A DNA stretch of 64,000 nucleotides from Neomesorhizobium albiziae (GCF_900114255.1 NZ_FOSL01000003.1:131501-195500); one strand, 5' to 3'; shown: positions 27,827 to 36,117, numbered from the stretch's first letter. Numbers and translations: made by a program. Notes: generated by a model not told the origin, from the letters alone.

Positions 27827-29077
27827 ATGGCACTATTGGCGGCGACGATCAAGAACTGTCTTCTGGCGCTGGCGCTGCTGGCCTGCCTGGCCGCGCCCAC
27901 TGCGGCGGCAACCTTCTCCATGAAACGCGGCATCAACCTCGACATCTGGGTGACATGGCCGGATGAAAAGCAGTGGGGCGACGAGGCGGTGATCCTGCCT
28001 TACCCCGAATGGCGCAAGAGCGTCGGTGACGCCGAACTCGCCACGCTGAAGGAGGCCGGTTTCGACTTCGTCCGCATCCCGGTCGACCCGGCGCCATTGC
28101 TTTCCGCGACGTCCGCCGCCCTGCGCGAAAAACTCCACGCTTCGGTGCTGGACTCCGTGCGCATGGTCAATCGCGCCGGCCTGAAGGCCGTTGTCGACCT
28201 GCATCTCATTCCGACCGGCGGCGGTCGCTCGGTCGGCATGGACGAGGTGATGAGCGACCCCGCCATGTTCGACCGCTATGTCGAGACGGTGCGCAACATG
28301 GCCAAGACGCTTTCAGGGGAAGACCCGGCGCTGGTGGCGTTCGAACTCATGAACGAACCGCTGCTGGATTGCGCCGAGGACGGCACCAATCTGTGGCCCG
28401 AGCGCCTGAAGCGGCTCTACGCTGCGGCGCGCGCCTCGGCGACGCGGCTGACGCTGGTGCTTTCCGGCGCCTGCTGGGCGGGCGCCGAGGGCCTTGCAAA
28501 AATCGATCCCCGGGAATTTCCCGACGACAATTTGATCTGGACGTTCCATTCCTACCAGCCGTTCCTGCTGACCACTCAGGGCGCCACCTGGGCCGGCGAT
28601 TTCATCCGCTATGTCACCGGCCTGCCCTACCCGCCGCATTCCGTGCCGCGCGCCGAACTGGACGCAGCACTCGAAGCGGTGCGCCAGAAAATCAGGGCCG
28701 AGGCGCCGCTGCTGCGCCGCGCCGGGATGCTCGCCTATCTCGACGAGCAGATCGCCACGGTGGACACGCGGGAAAAACTCGACGGCGTGCTCGATGAACC
28801 GTTCAACGCCGTCGACGCCTGGGCGAAAAAACATGGGGTTGCTTCCCAAAACATTTTCCTCGGCGAGTTCGGCATGATCCGCCAGGAATATGGCAACCCG
28901 TTCGTGATGCCCGGTGCCTCCCGCGCGGCCTATGTGAAAGACATGATCGGCCGCGCCGAACGCCACGGCTTCGCCTGGGCGATCTGGGGTTACGGCGGCG
29001 CCTTCGGCATCGTCGACGAATTCGAGGGCAGGAAAGCGGAAGGCGACGTGATGGAGGCGGTCAGGGGGCTGAGGTAG
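27827..29077 (+). CDS. Exported glycoside hydrolase family 5 protein
   Basis: A 416-residue secreted hydrolase with a signal peptide (C-L-L-A-L-A-L-L-A-C-L-A-A-P-T-A-A-A). The GH5 fold is shown by the acid/base Glu in V-A-F-E-L-M-N-E-P and the nucleophile Glu in F-L-G-E-F-G, with W-A-I-W-G-Y near the end. GH5 enzymes cut beta-linked glucans or mannans; the substrate is not predictable, though plant or own envelope glucans are natural candidates. It is divergent from ybgC with 40 bases between the starts. Confidence 0.88.
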   Translation: MALLAATIKNCLLALALLACLAAPTAAATFSMKRGINLDIWVTWPDEKQWGDEAVILPYPEWRKSVGDAELATLKEAGFDFVRIPVDPAPLLSATSAALREKLHASVLDSVRMVNRAGLKAVVDLHLIPTGGGRSVGMDEVMSDPAMFDRYVETVRNMAKTLSGEDPALVAFELMNEPLLDCAEDGTNLWPERLKRLYAAARASATRLTLVLSGACWAGAEGLAKIDPREFPDDNLIWTFHSYQPFLLTTQGATWAGDFIRYVTGLPYPPHSVPRAELDAALEAVRQKIRAEAPLLRRAGMLAYLDEQIATVDTREKLDGVLDEPFNAVDAWAKKHGVASQNIFLGEFGMIRQEYGNPFVMPGASRAAYVKDMIGRAERHGFAWAIWGYGGAFGIVDEFEGRKAEGDVMEAVRGLR

Positions 29078-29182
29078 GGGGTGGCTTATTTGCCCGCCCG
29101 GCCGCGTGCCGTGGTTAAGATTCTCGCCTATTGATTGTAGGATTATTTTCCTGTATATTCGACCTCTTTTCGTGGAGGGCAT

Positions 29183-30166
29183 ATGCAGGAACCTGCGAGT
29201 GACCAATCCAGGATCAAGGAAATACAATCGGCGCTGGCGAGCCTTGATGTCGATATAAAACTTCTCCGCCTTGGTATGAAAGCCGGGTTCAATCCCAGCC
29301 AGCCGCGCGTGCCCGCAGGCGATCCCGACGGCGGACAATGGACGGACACCGGAGCGGGGGGAAGCGATAACCCCCGGCAATCCACGTTCCGAACTGCCGA
29401 CCGCGCAAGAATCGTAACCCGGTTTGGCGCCGGACATTCCATCGCAGACCCTAGAAGCCGCCACACCGTCACCCTGGCGAACGGCAAGAGATTCGTCTTC
29501 GAGACGGAAGGCGCCGTACAGAGTGTGTTCGATGGCAAGGGCCGTCCAATCAGCAAAGCGATCTGGACGCCCGCCGGCCCGGAAAGCTTGCCCATTGTTC
29601 AACAAGCGGGTTTGCCGGCGCGTGAGGCCGTCGACGCTTTTGAGGCTGCCCGACACCTGTACAATCGGCTCACGGCCGGCAACTCTCCCGAGCAGCGCGC
29701 CTGTCTTGCCTTTACCGCGACGGAGTTCGAGCCTGACTCGACATTACCGACTGTAAACTTCGTCGGTATGCTGTCGCGCGCCGACACGGCTGCCGTCTGC
29801 AGCAGGCTCGACACTGTGCAACGCCTTGCCGACGAAGCAAGCGTGGAGGCAAGGGCAGCCGGCACCTATCCGAACCCGGCTGTTTACGGCACTGCCGTTC
29901 ATACGCGGTTAAGTCATAAGATCCGCGATCTCGGGGATCCATCCCTTCGACCCGAACGATCATTGACAAAGAAAATCGAGGAAGCACCCTTCAGTAATGC
30001 CGTTCGTGTCGATGTTCTGGAAGACCATGGTACTGGTCCGATCTGCGTTTATGACCTCAAGACCGGGCGGCGTGGCCTGAGCAAGGCGCGAACGCTTGAG
30101 TTTGGCGTCAGGTTGGCGAAGTACGGCCGTCCAATCATCGTCATCGAGATAAGGCCCTTCGAATGA
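29183..30166 (+). CDS. Putative polymorphic toxin with PD-(D/E)xK-like C-terminal domain
   Basis: A 327-residue protein with no signal peptide or membrane helix. The N-terminal third carries P-A-G-D-P-D-G-G-Q-W (44-53), a motif I associate with many Rhizobiales toxin-like proteins. The C-terminal third has G-T-A-V-H-T-R-L (236-243), Asp277 in V-R-V-D-V and D291-L-K293 in V-Y-D-L-K-T-G, an arrangement like a PD-(D/E)xK nuclease active site. GGAGGG precedes the ATG. The stop overlaps the next gene as ATGA, which suggests an immunity partner. No VgrG, PAAR or secretion gene is nearby. Confidence 0.65.
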   Translation: MQEPASDQSRIKEIQSALASLDVDIKLLRLGMKAGFNPSQPRVPAGDPDGGQWTDTGAGGSDNPRQSTFRTADRARIVTRFGAGHSIADPRSRHTVTLANGKRFVFETEGAVQSVFDGKGRPISKAIWTPAGPESLPIVQQAGLPAREAVDAFEAARHLYNRLTAGNSPEQRACLAFTATEFEPDSTLPTVNFVGMLSRADTAAVCSRLDTVQRLADEASVEARAAGTYPNPAVYGTAVHTRLSHKIRDLGDPSLRPERSLTKKIEEAPFSNAVRVDVLEDHGTGPICVYDLKTGRRGLSKARTLEFGVRLAKYGRPIIVIEIRPFE

Positions 30167-30840
30167 GCGCCAACGCCCTGATCAAGAAGCATCTGATGCC
30201 GCTCCTGGCCGGGCATCCGGACATCGCGGTCGTGGGGCGCTGGATCATGATGAAGCCGATCCGGCATGTGCTGCGCGGTATCGTGATTTTGAGCCGCGAG
30301 CATGACAACTATTTTGCGCCTGAATGGGCGGTGACGCATTTCTGCGAACCGGTCGGCTTCTTTCCGCTGAATTGGGGAGATATCATTCACCGTGAAACGC
30401 CCGGCCTCTTCTACTGGAACGACCCGGAAGCGCCGGCGCAATTCGTGAAGCAGATCGAACGCGACATCCTGCCGCTTTTCCGCAGCATCGAAACCCTCGA
30501 CGACATGGTGGCCTATCTCCGCACCAAGCCGATCCCGCATCGGGATTTCGAAATCGACGAGTTGCGCGGGGTCTCGCTCCACGCGGCGCGCGGCGATCTG
30601 GCCGCCGCCCGCGCCAAGCTGGACGATCTCAGGAATCGCCGCTCCTTATGGTGCATACCGGGCTTCGCGGAAAAGGAAGTATCTTCCGTGGTCGATGCGC
30701 TCGGCCCGCTTCTCGATGCGGGCGACCGGGCGGGTATCGCCCGGCAACTTGCCGAGTGGGAGGCGATGCGCATCGCTAAACTGCCGAAAGGCATGGCCAA
30801 AATCTGGGAGCCGACACCGTTTCCGGTGGAAGAGAATTGA
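30163..30840 (+). CDS. Hypothetical protein, candidate immunity protein
   Basis: A 225-residue soluble protein with no family I recognise. It begins inside the stop codon of the putative toxin (ATGA), so the two are co-translated. It contains several Trp and aromatic clusters (H-F-C-E-P-V-G-F-F-P-L-N-W-G) and a C-terminal helical part. At 225 residues it is larger than typical immunity proteins. It converges on ruvB with an eight-base gap and no terminator. Confidence 0.65.
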   Translation: MSANALIKKHLMPLLAGHPDIAVVGRWIMMKPIRHVLRGIVILSREHDNYFAPEWAVTHFCEPVGFFPLNWGDIIHRETPGLFYWNDPEAPAQFVKQIERDILPLFRSIETLDDMVAYLRTKPIPHRDFEIDELRGVSLHAARGDLAAARAKLDDLRNRRSLWCIPGFAEKEVSSVVDALGPLLDAGDRAGIARQLAEWEAMRIAKLPKGMAKIWEPTPFPVEEN

Positions 30841-30848
30841 AGCCGGGC

Positions 30849-31889
30849 TCAATCCTCTTCCTGGAACAGGCTGATCTGCGTGACCGCCAGGTCGCGCGGC
30901 GCTTCCAGGCCAAGGTGTTTCCAGGCGCTCGCCGTCAGCACGCGGCCGCGCGGCGTGCGCTGGATGAAGCCCTGCTGGATGAGGTAGGGCTCGATGATGT
31001 CCTCGATGGCGTCGCGCGGTTCCGACAGGCCGGCCGCGATGGTCTCGATGCCGACCGGGCCGCCGCCGAAGTTCATGGCGATCATCGACAGGTAGCGCCG
31101 GTCGAGCGAATCGAGGCCGAGCGCGTCGACCTCCAGCCTGGACAGCGCCTCGTCGGCGATCTGGCGGTTGACATGGCCGTCGCCGGCAACGGCAGCGAAA
31201 TCGCGCACGCGGCGAAGCAACCGGCCGGCGATGCGCGGCGTGCCGCGCGCCCGGCGGGCGATTTCCAGCGCGCCGTCGTCGCCAAGCGGCATGCCGAGGA
31301 TGCGGGCGCCGCGCCGCACGATCTGCTCCAGTTCGTCGACCGAATAGAAATTGAGCCGCACCGGAATGCCGAAACGGTCGCGCAGCGGATTGGTGAGCAG
31401 GCCGAGCCGCGTGGTGGCCGCGACCAGAGTGAACTTGGCCAGGTCGATCTTGACCGAGCGCGCTGCCGGCCCCTCGCCGATGATCAGGTCGAGCTGGTAG
31501 TCCTCCATCGCCGGATAAAGGATTTCCTCGACCGCCGGGTTGAGCCGGTGGATCTCGTCGATGAAGAGCACGTCGCGCTCCTCGAGATTGGTGAGGAGTG
31601 CGGCGAGGTCGCCCGCCTTGGCGATGACCGGGCCGGAGGTGGAACGGAAATTGACGCCGAGCTCGCGCGCCATGATCTGCGCCAGCGTCGTCTTCCCTAG
31701 GCCGGGCGGCCCGACGAACAGCACATGGTCGAGCGCCTCGCCGCGACCCTTGGCGGCCTCGATGAAAACTTTCAGATTGGCGCGCGCAGCCGCCTGCCCG
31801 ACGAATTCGTCGAGCGACTGCGGGCGCAAGGTGGTGTCAACGTCCTCGCCGCGTTTGTCGGGGGAGATGAGGCGGGGGGAAAGGTTCAC
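30849..31889 (-). CDS. ruvB: Holliday junction branch migration helicase RuvB
   Basis: RuvB is the hexameric AAA+ motor that drives branch migration with RuvA. The 346-residue protein has Walker A G-P-P-G-L-G-K-T, Walker B with D-E-I-H-R-L, the sensor T-R-L-G-L-L, arginine finger region and a C-terminal winged helix. The ATG at 31889 overlaps the stop of an upstream PIN toxin gene by four bases, so ruvB translation is likely coupled to the toxin, not to ruvA. Confidence 0.97.
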   Translation of the reverse strand: MNLSPRLISPDKRGEDVDTTLRPQSLDEFVGQAAARANLKVFIEAAKGRGEALDHVLFVGPPGLGKTTLAQIMARELGVNFRSTSGPVIAKAGDLAALLTNLEERDVLFIDEIHRLNPAVEEILYPAMEDYQLDLIIGEGPAARSVKIDLAKFTLVAATTRLGLLTNPLRDRFGIPVRLNFYSVDELEQIVRRGARILGMPLGDDGALEIARRARGTPRIAGRLLRRVRDFAAVAGDGHVNRQIADEALSRLEVDALGLDSLDRRYLSMIAMNFGGGPVGIETIAAGLSEPRDAIEDIIEPYLIQQGFIQRTPRGRVLTASAWKHLGLEAPRDLAVTQISLFQEED

Positions 31890-32284
31890 GAGAGAAGTTC
31901 CATCGTAGGGATACGCGCCGCTGCCTCGCGATCGAACGTAACCGTCCGCACGCAGCCAGCCTTCAAGGCCGAGTGAGCAATCAGGTGGTCGGCGAGTTCA
32001 TCTTTGAGAGCTGCTCCGCGGCTTATCAGCGTCGAGACAAAAAATTCATCCTCAATGAGCAGTCCGGCGGTTTCCACGATCAACAGCAGAACCGCATGAA
32101 CCTGCTCACGGGAGTAGCGGTAGAGGCGTCGAAGAACCCATGTCAGCTCAACAAGTACGATCAAACTGATGAAAGCCGGATCATCCGAATTACGGCCCTT
32201 CATAAAAGCTTCCGCTTTCGCGAACTGTTCGGCATCGTCGTTGACGATGTATTGAATCAGAACATTGGTATCGACCGCGTTCAT
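31886..32284 (-). CDS. PIN-domain toxin (VapC-like) between ruvA and ruvB
   Basis: A 132-residue PIN nuclease with Asp5 (A-V-D-T-N), Glu46 (V-E-L-T-W), Asp99 and Asp118 (T-F-D-R-E) in the expected places. ATG 32284 forms ATGA with the antitoxin stop; the open frame to 32302 would overlap the antitoxin. Its own stop overlaps the ruvB ATG. All acidic active-site residues are intact. Confidence 0.9.
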   Translation of the reverse strand: MNAVDTNVLIQYIVNDDAEQFAKAEAFMKGRNSDDPAFISLIVLVELTWVLRRLYRYSREQVHAVLLLIVETAGLLIEDEFFVSTLISRGAALKDELADHLIAHSALKAGCVRTVTFDREAAARIPTMELLS

Positions 32285-32565
32285 TCGCGCCCCTCGTTCC
32301 ACTGCCGGCGAATGCGTTCATGATCTTCGGCGATGTAATCGCCGATTGCATTGTCGAAATCCTGAAGTGTCGCGCCCGCCCCCTTGGGCGGTTTACCCAG
32401 GAATCCAGCAAGGTCGGCGATGCTGCGATTCTTGGGGATCAGCCGGACCAGGCCATTGTCGAGGACATAGTTGATACGATCGCCGGGTTTAAGTTTGAGA
32501 TACTCACGCACCTCTTGCGGAATTGTCGTCTGGCCTTTTGAAGTGACTTTCGATTGATATCCCAT
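32281..32565 (-). CDS. AbrB/SpoVT-fold antitoxin between ruvA and ruvB
   Basis: A 94-residue antitoxin with the swapped-hairpin DNA-binding motif V-T-S-K-G-Q-T-T-I-P-Q-E-V-R and a C-terminal tail that would neutralise the PIN partner. The ATG at 32565 is chosen for the GGAGG five bases upstream. It follows ruvA by 61 bases; CTTAC-N12-GTAAG (32579-32600 on the plus strand) is an imperfect inverted repeat that could be its operator. Confidence 0.9.
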   Translation of the reverse strand: MGYQSKVTSKGQTTIPQEVREYLKLKPGDRINYVLDNGLVRLIPKNRSIADLAGFLGKPPKGAGATLQDFDNAIGDYIAEDHERIRRQWNEGRE

Positions 32566-32626
32566 CGAAACCTCCATCCTTACATCTCTATAATGGTAAG
32601 GAAATTGCGCCAGCGCAAGGCACAGT

Positions 32627-33247
32627 TTACCGCGCCAGTTCCTTCAATCCGAGCCGGATCAACTTAGCCGAATCCGCGCCCTCGCCGGCGGTCTTCATGG
32701 CCGCGGCGATCGCATTGGCGGCGATGTCCCTGGAGTAGCCGAGATTGGTGAGCGCGGAGACCGCGTCGGCCACGGGCGCGGGCGCCACCCCTTCGCCGAG
32801 TTCCTGCTTCAGGCCGATCGTGCCCGAGGCCGACCCGGCGAAGGCCGGCGCCTTGTTCTTCAACTCCGTGACGATGCGCTCAGCCACCTTCCTGCCGACG
32901 CCGGGCGCCCTGGAGACCATGGCGATGTCACGCAGCGCAATCGCGTTGGCGAGATCCGGCGGCGACAGCGTCGACAGGATCGCCAGTGCCACTTTGGCGC
33001 CGACGCCCTGTACATTGTTCTGCAGCAGGCGGAACCATTCGCGCTCCAGCGCGGTCTGGAAACCGTAGAGCCGGATCATGTCCTCGCGCACATAGGTCTC
33101 GATGAACAGCGTGACGGCCTCGCCCGGCCCCGGCAGGTGGGCGAGCGTCCGGGCCGAGCAATAGGCGACGTAGCCGACGCCATGCACGTCGACAACGCAG
33201 TGATCCTCGTCGATCTCGTCGAGCATGCCCTTGAGCTTGCCGATCAT
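32627..33247 (-). CDS. ruvA: Holliday junction DNA-binding protein RuvA
   Basis: RuvA binds the four-way junction and loads RuvB. The 206 residues have the N-terminal OB fold (M-I-G-K-L-K-G), the helix-hairpin-helix region ([12 protein letters not shown] and [10 protein letters not shown]) and the C-terminal RuvB-binding helix bundle (A-L-T-N-L-G-Y). Length is standard. It is flanked on both sides by toxin-antitoxin cassettes. Confidence 0.97.
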   Translation of the reverse strand: MIGKLKGMLDEIDEDHCVVDVHGVGYVAYCSARTLAHLPGPGEAVTLFIETYVREDMIRLYGFQTALEREWFRLLQNNVQGVGAKVALAILSTLSPPDLANAIALRDIAMVSRAPGVGRKVAERIVTELKNKAPAFAGSASGTIGLKQELGEGVAPAPVADAVSALTNLGYSRDIAANAIAAAMKTAGEGADSAKLIRLGLKELAR

Positions 33248-33259
33248 GTCTCGTGTTTC

Positions 33260-33673
33260 CTAAGGGTGCGTGTCGGGGGCGATGATGCGCAGCATCGGAA
33301 AATAGGCGCGATAGCGCGCCTGGTCCCGCGTCAGCAGCGAATAACCGCGCACTGCCGCATGTGCGCCAATGTAGAAATCCGGCAAGGGAGACCGCTTCGG
33401 CCCGCCGTCGCGGCGATAGGCCAGAAACGCGTGGCCGGCAGCGAAGGCCGCTTCCCACGGCAGATCCTCCCTGACGAAACGCGATGGCGACAGCGCCTGT
33501 TCCAGCGCCGATTCCAACGGATACCCCGCGGCCATTTCGGCATAGATGATCGGGTTGATGACCACTGGTCCCTCAGACCGGACACGCTCGATGTGACGGA
33601 TCGACCAGTCTTCCCACGGGCTGCCAGCATCGAAGAGATCGATCAGCACCTTGGTGTCGACAAGCGTCGGCAT
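33260..33673 (-). CDS. PIN-domain toxin (VapC-like) between ruvC and ruvA
   Basis: A 137-residue PIN protein with Asp6, Glu46, Asp99 and Asp117 at the four acidic positions. The usual D-T-N after strand 1 reads D-T-K (Lys8), an unusual substitution next to the active site. The ATG at 33673 shares its A with the TGA of the antitoxin. It ends 12 bases before ruvA. It is only distantly similar to the other PIN toxin of the ruv locus, so the two cassettes are not a recent duplication. Confidence 0.9.
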   Translation of the reverse strand: MPTLVDTKVLIDLFDAGSPWEDWSIRHIERVRSEGPVVINPIIYAEMAAGYPLESALEQALSPSRFVREDLPWEAAFAAGHAFLAYRRDGGPKRSPLPDFYIGAHAAVRGYSLLTRDQARYRAYFPMLRIIAPDTHP

Positions 33674-33915
33674 CAATCCCTCAGAAGCCGGAAAAACTCG
33701 TCCCCAGTCATGCCGCCCAGATCCATCGATCCCTTGTGGCGGCGGATATGATCCATGAAATTGGCCACCTCCAGATTGGCGTCCGCAGGCGGCGCCGGAC
33801 GCATGATGGCGACGTCATCCTGCAGGCTGAATTCCACCTCGCTGCCAGGCACGATTCCCAGCTTGCGGCGGACATTCTTCGGAATGGTGACCTGGCCTTT
33901 TTCAGTGACGCGCAA
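33673..33915 (-). CDS. AbrB/SpoVT-fold antitoxin between ruvC and ruvA
   Basis: An 80-residue antitoxin with V-T-E-K-G-Q-V-T-I-P-K-N-V-R-R-K-L-G, the AbrB-like DNA-binding segment. No ATG is available: the start is TTG at 33915, with AGAGG about eight bases upstream. That ribosome site lies within a perfect inverted repeat (33918-33938), so repressor binding would also cover the translation start. Confidence 0.9.
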   Translation of the reverse strand: MRVTEKGQVTIPKNVRRKLGIVPGSEVEFSLQDDVAIMRPAPPADANLEVANFMDHIRRHKGSMDLGGMTGDEFFRLLRD

Positions 33916-33917
33916 TG

Positions 33918-33938
33918 GTAATACCTCTGCGGTATTAC
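33918..33938. promoter_or_regulatory. Inverted repeat, likely operator of the ruvC-side AbrB/PIN pair
   Basis: GTAATACC-tctgc-GGTATTAC, eight-base perfect arms directly ahead of the antitoxin start. Typical of an autoregulatory site. Confidence 0.65.
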
Positions 33939-33987
33939 TTAGCGGCCAAACCGGAACAAGTCAAGAACAAGCAGGATCAGTTCAGGA

Positions 33988-34506
33988 TCAACCCGCGAGC
34001 GCGATGCGGTAGGCCGCGCTTTGCCGGTGATGCGCGTGGCAGATGGCGATGGCCAGCGCGTCGGCCGCGTCGTCGCCCTGGAACGTCGCCTTCGGCATCA
34101 GCACCTTCACCATCATGTGGATCTGCTGCTTGTCGCCGTGGCCGACGCCGATCACGGCTTTCTTGACCGCGTTGGGCGCATATTCGGCAACCCGCAATCC
34201 GGCGCGCGCCGGCACCAGCATGGCGATGCCGCGCGCCTGGCCGAGCTTCAGCGTCGCCGAGGCGTCCTTGTTGACGAATGTATGTTCCACCGCCGCCTCA
34301 TGCGGCATGTGACGGTGAAGTACGTCGGCCAGCCCGTCATGCAACTGGCAGAGGCGCGAAGCGAGATCAGCCTTGTCGTCCGATTTCACGGTTCCCGAGG
34401 CAACGAAACGCAGCGAATTGCCAAGGCTCTCGACGATACCCCAGCCGGTCCGCCTCAAACCCGGATCGATGCCGACAATGCGAATCGTTTCCCTCATCCC
34501 GTCCAC
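33988..34506 (-). CDS. ruvC: Holliday junction resolvase RuvC
   Basis: RuvC cuts the four-way junction after RuvAB migration. The 172-residue protein has the catalytic carboxylates: Asp14 in G-I-D-P-G, Glu in A-A-V-E-H-T-F, and the D-D-A-A-D-A-L-A pair near the end. A GTG at 34506 is preferred because GGAGG lies a few bases upstream; an ATG nine bases later has too long a spacing. It follows rcdA by 65 bases on the same strand. Confidence 0.96.
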   Translation of the reverse strand: MDGMRETIRIVGIDPGLRRTGWGIVESLGNSLRFVASGTVKSDDKADLASRLCQLHDGLADVLHRHMPHEAAVEHTFVNKDASATLKLGQARGIAMLVPARAGLRVAEYAPNAVKKAVIGVGHGDKQQIHMMVKVLMPKATFQGDDAADALAIAICHAHHRQSAAYRIALAG

Positions 34507-34571
34507 TTTACCTCCGCCGGCCCTTGATGCCAGCGAATTGTGAACAAAACAGAAACGAATAGCTCGGCGCG

Positions 34572-35081
34572 TCAGCCGCGCGCGAAAGCCGTGTTGAGGA
34601 GCGAGATCTGGTCGGAGACAGGATTCGCGATGCGCAGCGGCGCAGCCGGTGCATTGCTGTTGCCGCCATAGATCTGGTCGTCCATGCGGCGCACCACGCC
34701 TTGCAGGCTGAGCGAGCGAAGCACGAGGTCGCGGAAGGCTTCCGGCAGCTCGAACCAGCCGGTGCCGTTCTCCTGGGCCGAACTCGTGTCGAGTCGCACC
34801 TTGGATTTTTCGGCGGCGACCTGGTCGCGCGTCATTTCACCGGAATTCGCTGCCCGCTGCAGGAGCAGCCATGACGCCACCTGCATCAGCCTTGTGGTCA
34901 GCCGCATCGATTCGGCTGCGTAGAGCGTGGCGGCCGGCCTCGACAGTTTCTTGGCCTCGGCGCGCCCTTCGCCATCCAGATATTCGGCGGCCTGTTCGAC
35001 CAGCCGCATGCCCTCGTTGTAGAGCGGCTTGAAGGAATGCGAGAAAACCCGGCGCTCGGCCAGCTTTATGGTAGTCGCCAT
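34572..35081 (-). CDS. rcdA: DUF1465 protein, RcdA-type regulator of CtrA degradation
   Basis: A 169-residue helical protein of the DUF1465 family. In Caulobacter the family member RcdA is an adaptor that helps ClpXP destroy CtrA during the cell cycle. Features include the N-terminal [17 protein letters not shown] segment and [10 protein letters not shown]. The ATG at 35081 has AGAGGA upstream; the ATG at 35102 is an alternative. A perfect CtrA box lies 207 bases upstream, which would make a feedback loop. Confidence 0.8.
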   Translation of the reverse strand: MATTIKLAERRVFSHSFKPLYNEGMRLVEQAAEYLDGEGRAEAKKLSRPAATLYAAESMRLTTRLMQVASWLLLQRAANSGEMTRDQVAAEKSKVRLDTSSAQENGTGWFELPEAFRDLVLRSLSLQGVVRRMDDQIYGGNSNAPAAPLRIANPVSDQISLLNTAFARG

Positions 35082-35184
35082 TCCTCTTTCAGCCTCGATC
35101 ATCTTTCACTACGCCCCTGCACGACCCGCCGAACTTGCCGTTCTATACGCGGCGAACCCGTTCCAGGTTCCCGCTACCCTTGCT

Positions 35185-35234
35185 GGAGCATGACCTTTTC
35201 CGAAAACCGGTTTCCACTTTCCGGGATCATGCTC
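35185..35234. repeat. Family A palindrome in the rcdA leader
   Basis: GGAGCATGACC...AAAACCGGTTTCC...GGATCATGCTC, inverted relative to the copy at 1371-1416. It would form a strong hairpin in the rcdA leader transcript if transcription begins at the CtrA box. Confidence 0.7.
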
Positions 35235-35288
35235 TAGACGCCAACAGTAAGAAAATGCTCTGTGGCGCCGTTCAAGGCAAGCGTATGT

Positions 35289-35304
35289 TTAACAGAAGGT
35301 TAAC
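35289..35304. promoter_or_regulatory. CtrA box upstream of rcdA
   Basis: TTAA-CAGAAGG-TTAAC, a full match to the CtrA consensus, between the small RNA terminator and rcdA. Confidence 0.7.
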
Positions 35305-35353
35305 GGCGAAACTGCGGCCCCGCCGCGCGGGTCGCCAAAATCCTGTCGCGGAC

Positions 35354-35450
35354 AAAAAAAGAGCCGCGAAATGGCGGCTCTCAGGAGTTTAACAGGGAGG
35401 CGTCAAACGGAGTGGCACCAACCACTCGGTAAGAATCCAGATCACTGGAT
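35354..35450 (-). ncRNA. Candidate three-hairpin small RNA next to rcdA
   Basis: On the minus strand three perfect hairpins follow each other: ATCCAG-tgat-CTGGAT (35450-35435), GAGTGG-ttggtg-CCACTC (35427-35410) and GAGCCGC-cattt-c-GCGGCTC (35380-35361), the last with seven T residues as an intrinsic terminator. Between hairpins two and three a short G-U-U-U/A-A-A-C stem could display CCUCCC, complementary to ribosome sites. The region has no coding frame of note. A perfect CtrA box (35475-35490) sits where the promoter should be. The 5' end is estimated; about 95-105 nucleotides. Confidence 0.65.
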
Positions 35451-35474
35451 GCACACAGTAAACACCTGTAAAGC

Positions 35475-35490
35475 TTAACAGACTCTTAAC
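35475..35490. promoter_or_regulatory. CtrA box upstream of the small RNA
   Basis: TTAA-CAGACTC-TTAAC, a full CtrA consensus match, about 25 bases upstream of the first small RNA hairpin. A TTTACT element lies between them on the minus strand as a possible -10. Confidence 0.7.
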
Positions 35491-35689
35491 GGCCCGCATA
35501 TTTTTTAGCTCAAGCTGAAAGAAACTGTGCCGCAACCGCACAGTTGAGCCGCTGTTCCTTCAGCGAATCAGCCGCTAAGAAACCAGCCGGAGCGGTTCAC
35601 GATTCCATGGAATCGTTCAGCCGCTCCAAGTCTTTGTTTGGTCGCGTTTCCGAACCGGAAAACCGCTACGCACTTTTCCTGGAAACGCT

Positions 35690-36067
35690 CTACGCGCGCC
35701 GCACGACCGGCACCGATATCCATGCGAACAAGAGCATTCCGGCCAGGAAGCCCATCGAGGCGACCGCGGTCACCGGCTCCAGCGCGTCGTTGCCCGCCAA
35801 AAGGAAGAACAGCGACACCACGAGGATGACGCCGCTAACCGCCGTCAGCCAGAAGTGCGCCTGCGCAAGCCGTGTTTCCCTGGCCGCGGGAAACAGGTGG
35901 TAGAAGAAGGCGAACACCGCCGACATCAGCCAGCCCAGCACCATCATGTGGGCGTGCACCGGCATCTGCGAGTGATCTCCGCTGATCCCCATTTCCAGCC
36001 CTAGCAGCATCCCGAAGATTGCGTAGACAACCGCCAGAATGAAGAATTTTCGTGCGACTCCTTGCAT
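35690..36067 (-). CDS. Small haem-copper-oxidase-like membrane protein
   Basis: A 125-residue protein with four predicted membrane helices. The H-A-H-M-M-V-L-G-W-L segment and F-Y-H-L-F-P resemble fragments of subunit I of cbb3 oxidase or nitric oxide reductase, but most of the twelve helices and the copper site are absent. The ATG at 36067 is preceded by GGAGGGG. It stands alone without other respiratory genes. It may be a haem-binding or assembly protein; function unknown. Confidence 0.7.
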   Translation of the reverse strand: MQGVARKFFILAVVYAIFGMLLGLEMGISGDHSQMPVHAHMMVLGWLMSAVFAFFYHLFPAARETRLAQAHFWLTAVSGVILVVSLFFLLAGNDALEPVTAVASMGFLAGMLLFAWISVPVVRRA

Positions 36068-36117
36068 GTTCCCCTCCAAAGTTTCCCGATCCCTAAAGGC
36101 ATTGGCGGCCGCGCATC

